From NCBI GenBank assembly GCA_018806985.1, contig JADANN010000060.1, positions 1 through 64,000 of the forward strand: DNA of 64,000 bases, read 5' to 3'. The notes below the pieces were generated by a model. The model searched no databases. It worked only from the letters and a program-made list of their open reading frames with translations, and had not been told where the DNA came from. Origin of the DNA: Angiostrongylus vasorum. Its lineage: Eukaryota; Nematoda; Chromadorea; Rhabditida; Metastrongylidae. A program made the translations under genes and the position numbers. This document shows positions 35,655 to 45,789 of this stretch, piece by piece; positions within the stretch are counted from its first letter, which is position 1; the number at the start of each line of letters is the position of its first letter.

Positions 35655-35870
35655 ATTATTCGAGGTGTGCTAGTCTGCCTCTGAGGCGGAGTCCAACTGT
35701 AGTCTTCTGTCTATTATCTAAGAGTGTGTTCGGTGGTCTCTCTCTACGGCGAAAATGAAGTGTTGCAACCCGCATATCATTTCAGATGAATTGCGCTGGT
35801 CTGCCTTTGAGGCGGGCGTGTAGTAGCGTGGTCTTCGAGCCTACGATTTACGCTTTCGGGGTTCTCACGA
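35655..35870. repeat. Short diverged direct repeat with GTCTGCCT-GAGGCGG motif
   Basis: GCTAGTCTGCCTCTGAGGCG (near 35669) and GCTGGTCTGCCTTTGAGGCG (near 35797) are related words about 128 bp apart, each with a small CTGCCT/AGGCGG inverted repeat. The origin is not recognised. Confidence 0.4.
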
Positions 35871-36029
35871 GCTATCCACCACACCAACTAAATCCCCTGC
35901 TTTGCCTTTCTCATTTTCAGTTTCTATCTTAACGGTGCTATCAGCAATCGCCCGTCGACGGTAATTACCTGGGGAGTACAAATCTGCACTGAACCCAGCT
36001 AAGCTGAGGTTGCAGTCGAAATCGCAATG

Positions 36030-36478
36030 TTTACCTTTTATTTTCTGCCTACTATAATTTTTTAACGGCAATGTATGATGTGAAATACAACCAAAGCTGT
36101 GCTGAGATATTCGTAAAATTTGGACCCTGGGCCAGATCGAACAACGACTGCCCTTTCCGGGGGGTACATGTGTTACCCACTGCACCGCTCAGGCCATTGC
36201 TTTGCTTTTCTCTCAGCCAGTTTTTTACCTGACCATGCCATCAGCAATTACCAGTCTATGAGAATGATCTGGGGAGCACGTGAGCCACCAGAATAAGTAG
36301 TCGCAGGTTCGAATCTGGGCAATCACCAGTCTACGGGAATGATCTGGAGAGCTCGTGAGTAATCACAGGTTCGAATCTGGCCTCCGGCCCATGTTTTGAA
36401 AATACCCCAGCATCATTGTGGTTTTATTTCATATAATACCGTTTAAAAAATAATACGCCCTAAATAGAAAGTTAAGCA
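36030..36478. mobile_element. Foldback element, variant with tRNA-like centre
   Basis: The left arm (TTTTATTTTCTGCCTACT, GCTGTGCTGAGATATTCG) and right arm (CCCAGCATCATTGTGGTTTT to AAATAGAAAGTTAAG) are inverted copies of the family ends. The centre differs: it has two perfect Pol III B-box words, GGTTCGAATCT, at 36306-36316 and 36368-36378, each after GATCTGG-GAG-CGTGAG. It seems to be a composite of foldback ends and duplicated tRNA-like sequence. Confidence 0.62.
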
Positions 36479-37184
36479 TTGAGAGTATTGGTATAAACTT
36501 AGAAGTGGACACTGTTTTCGTATCACATGCATTGATATCAGTGCACGCCTTCGTGAATGGGTTCATAAACATTTACTTGAAAAACGTATGATGAGACGCT
36601 ATACTGGAGATTCCATGGATTTCTCTAATCACGTCCATTCGATCAAAATGCGTCCAGTGGACGATGTTAGTACTCCTAATCGACTTCAACAAAGTCAGCA
36701 ACCACAAGTCGATGAAGTGCTCATTAAGAGATTGCTAAACGAAATTGTCGAAAAAATTGCACCACTATTAGAATCCTTTGTTAATAAAAAACTCTATTAG
36801 CGAGTCTTTTTCGCAATACGTCTATAGAAATAACCAGTTGACGAGTGTGTTAAGAAAAAACGCATTACTTGGTGAGAATAGGTGGATTAGGCTAGAGCGT
36901 TTTCGCTCATTCTCGAGAGAATTCAGTCGGCATGTTCCAAACGCATTAGAGCATTCTCTGGATTATACCAAACATCTCGACAGTCATACCTTCCATTCTA
37001 GGTGGAGCTGGAGCAATATACGCAGAGGTAGAAATGGAAGCAATTGTCAGTCAACAAACGTTCCAACCAAACAGAACGACAGGCATTTGGAATGTAATAG
37101 TCAAACGTGTCATGTGACACCAACCCGAAATGATAACATTGGCGTGGATCAACTAATAACACATCGTCTATGACCTGTGAAATC
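36479..37184. other. Spacer with an unassigned open frame
   Basis: A 70-codon frame (36588-36800) reads DFSNHVHSIKMRPVDDVS, then Gln-rich sequence and LIKRLLNEIVEKIAPLLES, which resembles an amphipathic helix. It could be a small gene or exon, but no family or splice partner was found. Confidence 0.3.
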
Positions 37185-40100
37185 ACCCTTCGAAACGTTA
37201 ATCGCAAAGTGACTCGGGCGGGCGCCAGCAAACCTTCCATTTCTCCCTGTAGCGTGCAAAAGTATTCCAGTGAGTTATGCTCGCCCTAGGAATTCGTTGG
37301 GCGTCATATCATCCTTTTTTTGGTTTTCGTGAAGAACTTTGACCATCCGGTCGATAGTGTTCCTGCTGCACAGTCGCTAACAGCTCTTGTCCATAGATTG
37401 TCCTCAAACGAACTAACGTGTCCGGCCCACCTTATCTTCGACAACTTGGCTTATTGAACAGCGCCTTTGATGTTTGATTGTCGACGTAGATCGGAGCTTC
37501 AAATCTCGTCTCTCACTTGTGAGCTAACAGGATGCTCATAGCATCGTCCTTTCGGTGGTGCTTTCCGTAACACCGAGTGATTTTTCATCCTGCTTAGGTA
37601 GCCAGTAGATTTCTCATGCATGAGTTAAAGCAGGGAAAATCATGAAGTCGAAAAGGTGGGCAGGGATTCGGATATTCTTTGCACTTTTAACTAGGTCCTC
37701 GGTGATCTTGAAAGCTTCCCAAGTCGGTCGTGTCCTCCTACTGAACTCTGGAGCTAAATCGTTCATTATTTTGACATCGTGACTTAGATAGCTGTTGCTG
37801 GCGTATTTGGGGACGTTCAATCCATTGAACGTGAATGACGCGTACGAAACCAATCCGATCCTCATAAACATCGATCTTGTGACATTTAATCCAATACCAA
37901 TCTTTCCACAGGCGTTATCGAAGTCGGCAAGCATTCTTTCAGCCTAACTTATGATTGGTGTTATGAGAATGACTGACCACCGATTTTCACTATCATGTTG
38001 TCCTATTCCAATGTTCTCATGAAGTTTCCGAGTTTGGTGGCTAATATTTTTGGCGAGATGGTATCGCCTTGCCTAACCCCTGTTTTGAAGTCGGTGATAA
38101 TATCGTTATATAATGATGACATCTTGATCGTAAAGTAGGAACTCCCTGGCTATCCAGTGTTTCTTTGACTACTTCTATCTCAACTAAGTCAAAAGCTACA
38201 ATGATGCTGAGATATTTGCGAAATTCCGGTCCGCAGGTGTATGCGATGGGGGAACGAACGCGTTATTACCCTTTCCGGTGGCTAAGGCGTTCACCACCAC
38301 ACTATGCGGGCCTTTCGTTTCGCCCGTATCTCAGCTAGTTCTATCGATCACTGCCATCAGCGATCACCCGTCAACGGGATTGATCTGGAGAGCCCAAATC
38401 GGCATTGAATCCAGTTAAGTTGAGGCTATAGTTGAAAATCATAATGTTGACTTTTTTATTCACTGCCTTTTACAAGTTTTCACGGCAGGGTATTATTTGT
38501 GAAACAACTACAAAGATGCTGAAATATTTGCAAAGCTCCTAGCTGAGAGACAGGCGAAACGAAAGTCCCGCATGGTGTGGTGGTGAACGCGTTAGCCCAC
38601 GGAAAAGGTAATAGCGCGTTCGTTCCCCACCGCAGACACCTGCGGTCCGGAGTTTTGCAAATATTTTCAGCATCATTGTAGTTGTTTCACAAATAATACC
38701 CTACCGTGAAAACTTGTAAAAGGCAGTAAGTAAAAAGTTAACATTGAGTCAAAAGGATTCTTTAATTAGATGCCATTGACACAGAGCGGTTTCTTGTGCT
38801 TTCGCGATACTTCGGTGAGTCTTGCTATCATGTGAGTGTAGTTCATCGTATTCAGAATTTTCGGAATCCTGTTTGCTCACATGGCTGTCCTTCTTCCAGT
38901 GTTCTGCCAACTCTGTTTAAGATGACTGATTTACGAGTTTATAGACAAAAACAGCAAGCAGATTGGGTGGTGGTTTCCGACATCCATCACCATTCTTAAA
39001 CAATAACATAGGCTTGCTAGTCTTCCACTGAATAAGAAGCTTCCATTCTGAAGTGTAACTTGTGAAGAGTAGATGCAGCGTGTTGATGAGGACTGGTGGA
39101 AGGTTATTCAGGTCTTCAAGTCTCAACCTCTCCGCACCACGTGTTCGATACGAAATAGCAAGTGAACGTGGCTATTGAACAGATCTGAGTAGTATTCGTG
39201 AATGATTTCCTCCATTGCTTTTCTGGACACTGTAACTGTTCCGTCTGGGCGTCGGAATGCAATCATCTTGGCTTTGTAAATGGCGAAGCCTTGATAGGCT
39301 TTGCAAATGCTTTTTCCAGCTTCTATGGCTTCGACCACAACTGCATCTCTTTTCTAAGACCTCCTTTTATCGCCTTTATGTATTGTTTTATAATTTCAGA
39401 CATGAGTCGGCGGCTGGCTATTGTCGTGCAATTCCACGTTTACGTATCAGTTCGAGCGTTTCTGGAGATAGACGTCTTGGTGACTTTCCTCAACTTTCAT
39501 GGAGCTAACGTGAATATATTGAATGAGTCGATCGCATTCCTCGTCGGTGTTATCGAGAACGGTACCCTCCCAACAGCAGGCTAGTGAATTAAATAAATCC
39601 CAATTTACGGCGGTTTTTCGGACTTGGTTTTTTTGAATTTAGCTACTTTCTCTCCTTTCTACGAGAAACGAGATCGTGCACTATGGAGCGACAGCCTGAA
39701 CTCACGTAAAATTTTGGGACAACAGCTACATCGGTTAGCCAAAACTTTCGATTTATTACGATCTGGTCTATTTCCTTATGTTACTCTCCATCGGGAGGCT
39801 CCCACGTTCAGCCAAGAGAATGGGGTTGATGGAAATTCGGAAAGACGCTCCCCTTGCTCGTTCGATTCTAATTCGTGTGCTCCACCGTGGCGTTTTTCAA
39901 ATGCTCTCCTGGGTCCAGCCATAGCTTATAGCGTTGAAATCTCCATTGATGGCCTTATAGAATGTATGGTCTTCTTTATAGAACTTCTCCAAGTCCATAT
40001 AGAACGCTTTGACTTCGTCTTCGTCATGGCTTCATGTCGGCGTCTAAACGAAGAAGATTGTCGAAGCCGATATCGAGCCACATCTCTTCAATCGGAGCCG

Positions 40101-40925
40101 CCTAATTCGGGTTATGATCTGCTTGAATGAATTGATGTTCATGGCTAAACCCGTGTTGACGAGAAAGACGACGCTGCCGACTGCTCTACTGTCGCATGTT
40201 CCGATGAGCAGTTCTTCTTCGATGTCATACACAGTGTTGAAAACGGCGGCGCTTACTCGTCTCACCCATTTCGATGAAGTCGTACGTTATCTTTCATGCC
40301 TACATTTTCAGGTCTTCAATAGAGGACTCAGATGCAAGCAATGTGCCTTAGAGGTACAGATTGTCGCCTTTATCTTGCCAGATTCAAGCGCTTATAACGG
40401 CCCTGAGATTTTGGAAGTCTCTCGGTATTTGTCCTACTCATCGGTGTCTTATGGCGGCCTCTTTCGCAGTCAGAGAAATGAAGCCAATCTATCCTACTGT
40501 TTAGTTTTTTGACATCCACGAGTAGCTTGCCGTGCTATCAATGTAAGGATGGATACACGACAAGTAGCTTGCTAGCCTTTCCAAAGTAAACAAGAAGCTT
40601 AGTTGTTAGAGGATGCTCCTAACCGCCTTTGTGCCACGTGCTTTCAAGTCACTTAATTGTAGGCTTTTGGCCACACTTTCTCGTAGAATTCAATTCGCAT
40701 GAACGAAAACATACCTACACATGCATGCATGAACACGTCTAACACGGAAGGTATTATCGAAACCGGTGCAGCAGAAATAGGGAATCCATCCAATGAATCC
40801 ATCTGCGTCACAGGGAAGTAAGGGTCGCTTTTTCCGCGATTAACCCCCTATCTGCCATCTGAGGACACGCTGGGTAGCACCACAATTTGCCTGCTGGGTT
40901 GTCCCCTATGGCAGAGATCTCTGTT
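37185..40925 (-). mobile_element. RTE-clade LINE, copy RTE-2, degraded, with nested foldback insertion
   Basis: Minus-strand relative of RTE-1. From 40925: shared 5' region, endonuclease pieces (LLIGTCDSRAVGSVVFLVNT at 40265-40044, ARTLAS-like part near 40300), AGKSICKAYQGFAIYKAKM (39338-39200), NLPPVLINTL and IQWKTSK (39126-38990), VSRKHKKPLC (near 38810), then KNPFDLVEIEVV split by a foldback element (38196-38746), and the C-terminal part LADFDNACGKIG to RIPAHLFDFMIFPALTHA (37934-37614). A 31-bp deletion at 37972/37973 removes LHHLRFADD, the catalytic motif. The 3' end is GGCGCCCGCCCGAGTCA near 37200. Non-functional. Confidence 0.85.
38196..38746. mobile_element. Foldback element nested in RTE-2, with 9-bp target duplication
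   Basis: Inserted in the KAFDSVE region of RTE-2. AGTCAAAAG occurs perfectly on both sides (38187-38195 and 38747-38755), and removing the insert plus one copy restores the LINE frame. The insert has a left arm without its tip (38196-38445), then a second left tip (CTTTTTTATTCACTGCC) and an inverted right arm ending GTAAAAAGTTAACATTG. The inner pair has terminal inverted repeats of about 90 bp. Confidence 0.78.
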
Positions 40926-41758
40926 GTGTGTAGTTCAAATGTATAGTATTTATATTATGATTAGTTGCACTAATGCGCCTCCAGTGGCGTTTTAAAATGG
41001 ATGCTTAGCAAGATAGAATTATTCTCGTATAAAATTACTATTGAGATGTGGATTGAATCCTTTGTACACTACCATGTTATCATTCATAGGCTTCATCTGG
41101 AAGTGAAAAGCGAGGATTATTAGTCTCGTGTCGACTGTGATTGAAATTATGAAATTATTCATAACTTGACAAAAAAAATGAGTCTTGAGTAACCGTTCCA
41201 AGACATTGAGAAACCCAGTTTCTTTCATCGTTCACATAGTCGGTAGCTTAATCGCAGGAACTACTGCTCCTTGTCGCTATTGTTCTGGAAGAACCTCGGT
41301 TGCAAGGCAGTTTTTCCCCTTTGATCCACAACGGATGGTAATTGGCTGCCTTTAACAAAGATACGAGAAAGCGCCACCACAGCTGTGCTGGAATTCGTTC
41401 ACCCCAATGCTCCACCGCCTTATCATGGCCGATAAATGTTCTAGAGTGTTGAATTGCGACGTGCAGCAGGGAATTCGTCTCCTCAGTCGATTATTTGATG
41501 CTGGAAACGAGACCGATAATACCACCTGCAAGATCAGCTAAGAGTAAACCGTTGCCAAGAATTAGCGCCATTTCACACAACTCAATAGGTCTTTTATTAT
41601 TCCTATAACTCAAAAACCCCACTTAAATCTGCACATTTCGATTCTAATGTTTAAGAGTAGTTGTGCGTCTACTATTTCTAGTAGGATGTTGCCATATAAA
41701 GGAAGCAAAAGGAAGCAACATACTATGGTACTATATACTCTCAGTGTAGCTTAACAAA
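40926..41758. other. Spacer
   Basis: Nothing recognised between RTE-2 and the SINE B copy. Confidence 0.5.
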
Positions 41759-42045
41759 GGGCGCGTGTGGCGCAGTGGTTGGAGGCGCCACTGTGACACA
41801 CACGTGGAATTGATCCCCGCGCCCATGGCTCACCAAGCCTTCCATTACTCCGGGGTCGGCAAATTGGTACCAGACTTGTCTGGGAACATAGCAGCACTGG
41901 CTCAATACATCGGTAGGCCTCCGCGAGTCATTGTAAAGGCCAGATATACATTCAATCACCTCCAACGATACTTAATGAAATCGAATGCATGGCGCATCCC
42001 TCAGGGGATTAATCAACGCCAAGAGCTTTATCCTTTATTTTATCC
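41759..42045 (+). mobile_element. tRNA-derived SINE, family B, best-preserved head
   Basis: The head folds as a tRNA-like unit: GGGCGCG (41759-41765) pairs with CGCGCCC (41818-41824) as a seven-pair acceptor stem, with the A-box-like TGGCGCAGTGG and a weak B box GGAATTGATCC between. Then CACCAAGCCTTCCATTACTC, the CATCGGTAGGCCTCCGCG body and the CATCCCTCAGGGGATTAATC tail. Confidence 0.75.
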
Positions 42046-42381
42046 AGTGTAGCTTGGTGCATCATGAACTAAACAGGACAACATTGATATACCGCTGACT
42101 AGAACACAGCAATGGAAAGTCATTGAAAACGTAGCATAATATAATAATATCAGCATAAAATATCTAGAGGTTTTCATGGACATAAGTGTTTTAAAAAACG
42201 AAACGTCCGAATAAAGTATAGTAGGAAAGGCTAGAGGACATCATGATGCAACGCATAAAATGCTGCACTCTTAGGTCTAACATTTCGCTGAAGCAAAAAG
42301 AATTAAATTCAGACAAATGAAAACAAACTACATAAAAAATGAAGCGAGTCTTCATTCAGAACACACTGAAAATCTGAGCTA

Positions 42382-45080
42382 TCACCGCTTTGGAGTGAAA
42401 GCACGATAGCATAAGAAATCCGATGAGGGATTATCAATATGAACCTCCTCTGTGGTAGCAGAAAAGAATACAACATCACCCCGACGAACGTCGAGACTAA
42501 TGTCTCTAGCTTGAAAGTGAGCACTTCCACTTATGACGACGACAATAGAACTTGCTGATTCTGCAGTGAATCTAGTAGCCGGCACCTTAAAATAAACATC
42601 GAAACGTAATATACACACAAGACAGAGAAATTCAGTTGAGGACATTTCATTAAACTCAAAATGTATAACCAATCCGATTTGTGCCATGCAGTTTTGATTA
42701 CTTTCTAACAAAACTCGACTCCATACATAAAAAATGTAACAGATGTAACATTGTCAACATAATGTTACCTTAACAGCCTGTACTGCAAATTCCTGTACAG
42801 GTGGTGAATAGAGAAGAACACCAGGTAGAAGCTCACGATGTGGGAAAATAGGTGGCCCCTTCATAGTATAGGTCAAGTTAGCGCAAAGTGTCTGAATATC
42901 CTTAAATTTAGGAGTCAGACCTGCCCGAATTGTGTTGTCCGAACAAGACATGCATTCAATACAGTCTGAAAAATTTTTCCTGTTTTTTAGGTCACCTAAA
43001 GGTTAAACATAGTGAGATACGTATAAACCTTTGGGAAATGAAATAAGAAGTGCTGGAAGGCTAAACAATGACTACCTTGTCTCCCATGGTTCCACTGTTG
43101 CACATCTTGCAAGGTCTTAATAGTAGTAAACGTGGATCTACGATGTCAGCTTGTGGGATTTCAGTAAATTGTTCCTCACCCACGCTCTGCTATGAACTCG
43201 TTTGCCCACAGAAATGGTTTTGGTTGGTATAGAAACGAAAGCTGCACAACGGTAAAAAGGACCTCAGGTGGCGTGATGGATAGCACGTGAGCCCTGGGTA
43301 AGCGTAGTCAGGAGTTCGAAGCCCAATTAAGGTTCCAAGTTTTGCTCCCATATCAGCAGCACTATAGTTTTATTTCAAATAATGCTCGTACGTGTAAAAA
43401 GAATGGCCAGAAGATCGAACAGTCCCTAAAAAAAAGCTGAAGGATAAAGCACTCTGCGTTGATTCATCCCTGAGGGATGCGACGTTCATTCGAGTTCATT
43501 AATCAACGTTGGAGGTGATTGAATGCAGATCTGACCTATACAATAACTCGCGATGGCCAACCGATGTATCCAGCCAGTGTTGCTATCCTTCCGAACAAGT
43601 CTGGTACTAGTATGCCGACCTCGGAAGGATAGAGGGCTTGGGGAGTTTGGGGGCCCGGGGCCCGGAGATCGATCCCATGTGTTTTGCAGTGCGTCTCCGA
43701 CCACTGCGCTACTCGAAAGGTGATATGTAGAAAAAAACGGTGTTTACGTTAAAATAAAAAAAAATCAACCTCCAGATAAATACGCGTGTGGCTCATTAGG
43801 TCCAAGAAACGTTGCTTCACCAGGTTTCAGTGAGAAGTAATTTAGGAGAAGAGGAGCAAACACACCAACATCACCTGAAGATTTTACTACAATTATTAAT
43901 TTTTATTTGTTTTCATTAGAGAAGTCGACGAATGAATACAGAAAGAAATTACAGCTGTAGTGGAGAAAGAAAAAAAATGAATTACCAGGAAACTCGCTGT
44001 TCAGTCTAACAATCAGCTGATTCAATTTGCTTTGTTTTTCTGGAATGATGAAAAAAATTTTCAGGGAAAAAATTGAATATCCCATGCTTTTTTTCACACT
44101 ACTGTGTAGTATTTCCAAAAAGCCACTTACTGTATGGAGAAAAACGTTATGAAAACAATAAAACAGAACCAACCAGTCTTGATACGACCGACTAGCTCGT
44201 GAACTGCTCTGGCGACCACCTCCGGAGATGAGCTCCATATTACTGTGAAAATATTTTTCAGTGTTCTAGTAGATAATGACTCATCACTAGATTGAAGATT
44301 CTCAATATTATCGGAATCACCGATGAGTTTTAGAACTTCTGGAGCACCTGGAGGTACAAAAAAAATCCAAGAAGGTAACAAACTGTTTAAAAAAGAGAGA
44401 CTTTGAAAATACGAAAGAAAAAGCGGTACAGGTTTACCACTAAGATTTTCATATATCTCCTTAGCAGGACGAAAACTACAGAGGAGTTCGAAATCGGTCA
44501 ACGCAATTGCCATCTCTGGTTTGTGATTCGGATCTGGATAGTGCAGTGGATCTTTCGCATGCAATACAACAGCTTCATCCTTAAACAGAATAAAGAGGTA
44601 GCTACCACAAGATATCAGACAGAGTTTTGAGTATTTCAACAAAATAGGTACTGCCCAATAGTACTTTCGTCTGTAGAACGAAATGTTAAGGGCGGACTAG
44701 TGGAAAGACTCTTCCATACGGCACTCTAGAACTACCGAAAAAGAAAAAACACCTGTTCAAAAAGAACCGACCTTGGTAGGATGACTCTGAACCGACAGCG
44801 CTTTCTTTACTGACAAAACCTTGAAGAGGAATTGCAAGGTACCTTGTTCGTGTTTTGCGACAAAATCTGGATGGTTTTGTATGAGTGTTGAAAGGTCTTC
44901 CGCAGAGTCAACAATTTTCGATGGACCATTTGGATGAACACCCATCCACAACTCTGCGTAAGGCTTGTCGTCGTCAACATAATCAGAATGCCGTCCATCG
45001 CGAACAAGCGTTGCGACGGTACTTTGACTACCAGGTTTACCCCAATCGTATTTTTGAACGGCACAAATCAACTTGTGCAT
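42382..45080 (-). CDS. mpi: Mannose-6-phosphate isomerase (phosphomannose isomerase, type I), seven exons
   Basis: Cytosolic zinc enzyme that interconverts mannose-6-phosphate and fructose-6-phosphate, feeding GDP-mannose and glycan synthesis. Proposed exons on the minus strand: 45080-44772, 44579-44438, 44347-44174, 44039-43986, 43874-43770, 42965-42769, 42585-42382; all joins are GT-AG and in frame, giving about 394 residues, close to the usual eukaryotic length (about 420). Family landmarks in order: N-terminal [14 protein letters not shown], the zinc-site block SVQSHPTK (end of exon 1), [10 protein letters not shown] (exon 2), the PHAYLSGD histidine loop (exon 5) and [13 protein letters not shown] with the substrate-binding Arg (exon 6). 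The start was set at [15 protein letters not shown]; a Met five codons upstream lies before a 3' splice-like site. The middle helical part (exons 3-4) is the least conserved. The intron between exons 5 and 6 (about 0.8 kb) contains two SINEs. The reading frame appears intact. Confidence 0.93.
43263..43425 (+). mobile_element. tRNA-like SINE, second type, in an mpi intron
   Basis: GGTGGCGTGATGGATAGCAC (A-box-like) and GGAGTTCGAAGCCC (B-box-like) about 45 bp apart, then a tail TCAGCAGCACTATAGTTTTA and TTTCAAATAATGCTCG that resembles the outer arm of the foldback family. Plus strand, antisense to the host gene. Confidence 0.55.
43433..43722 (-). mobile_element. tRNA-derived SINE, family B copy in an mpi intron
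   Basis: Minus-oriented: head GTAGCGCAGTGGTCGGAGAC and CACATGGGATCGATCTCC, body ACATCGGTTGGCCATCGCGA, tail GTCGCATCCCTCAGGGATGA and ATCAACGCAGAG. Full length, same strand as the gene. Confidence 0.7.
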
Positions 45081-45092
45081 TATCTGATAGAG
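45081..45092 (-). promoter_or_regulatory. Candidate trans-splice acceptor of the phosphomannose isomerase gene
   Basis: On the minus strand the sequence CTATCAG lies three bases before the chosen ATG at 45080. A pyrimidine-rich AG this close to a start is typical of nematode spliced-leader acceptors. It could instead be the end of an unseen upstream cis intron. Confidence 0.4.
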
Positions 45093-45789
45093 CAAGCATT
45101 ATTGATTAGTACTGTTAAGCGACTGTTTTGATTAGACATTGATGAGATCATGAGTTAAAATGTGAAACAAACAACGAGAGAAAACATAAAAAAGGAATCC
45201 ACAGGAAGAAAAATCGATGGCAATGTGAAAATATTTCCAACGAAAAAAGGTTAAAGATTAGGATGGACACAAAGTACACAACAGAATAGATGAAAATAAA
45301 AGACTGTACGACGAAAAAAGAGAGTAAAGAAGGAACCACTATTCGGAACACGATAGTCATATGAAATGAAAACCGACGTTGGTATTGGATATGACGACGT
45401 TAGACCACAATGGACGATGTGCGGCAAAATCGATATGCACAGTTTTTGTGTGCTTTCCTGAATGTATTCCTTTTCTCCCCACTTCTTACTTTTGTGGGAT
45501 CATCTCGTCAGTGTATGAGTCTAAATGAGGTACGAATATGTGTCACTATTGAGTTTGATTAGACCTAAAGCGATTGTATGTGCTTTTACTATTTTACCAC
45601 TAACATTTGATCCATGCAAATAAACTCCATTAGTCAATTTTTATTGAAATTTCGAAACATTGAATGGAAAAAACTTTAGAATTTAGTTGATATATGCATT
45701 ATTACAGACTACGTTTTATGGAAATCTGGCATATAATACATTACTCCATGGATCTCCCTCATAGACGGGTCTCGCGCCGGCTAGTGCGA
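45093..45789. other. Upstream region of mpi
   Basis: A/T- and purine-rich. A Phe-rich minus-strand frame (45148-45360) is judged a composition artefact. The mpi promoter or upstream exon should lie here, but I see no clear element. Confidence 0.45.

Noticed and set aside
35426..35673. Open frames of repeated Tyr-Ile, also near 29700 and 30120
   Set aside because: Products of (TA)n microsatellites; open on both strands for trivial reasons.
41759..41824. A functional tRNA gene
   Set aside because: There is no convincing anticodon arm and the B box is weak. The same head recurs attached to a constant SINE body, so it is a retroposon.
45148..45360. Phe/Ser-rich membrane-like frame upstream of mpi
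   Set aside because: It comes from purine-rich AT sequence read on the opposite strand; there is no conserved motif or splice context.
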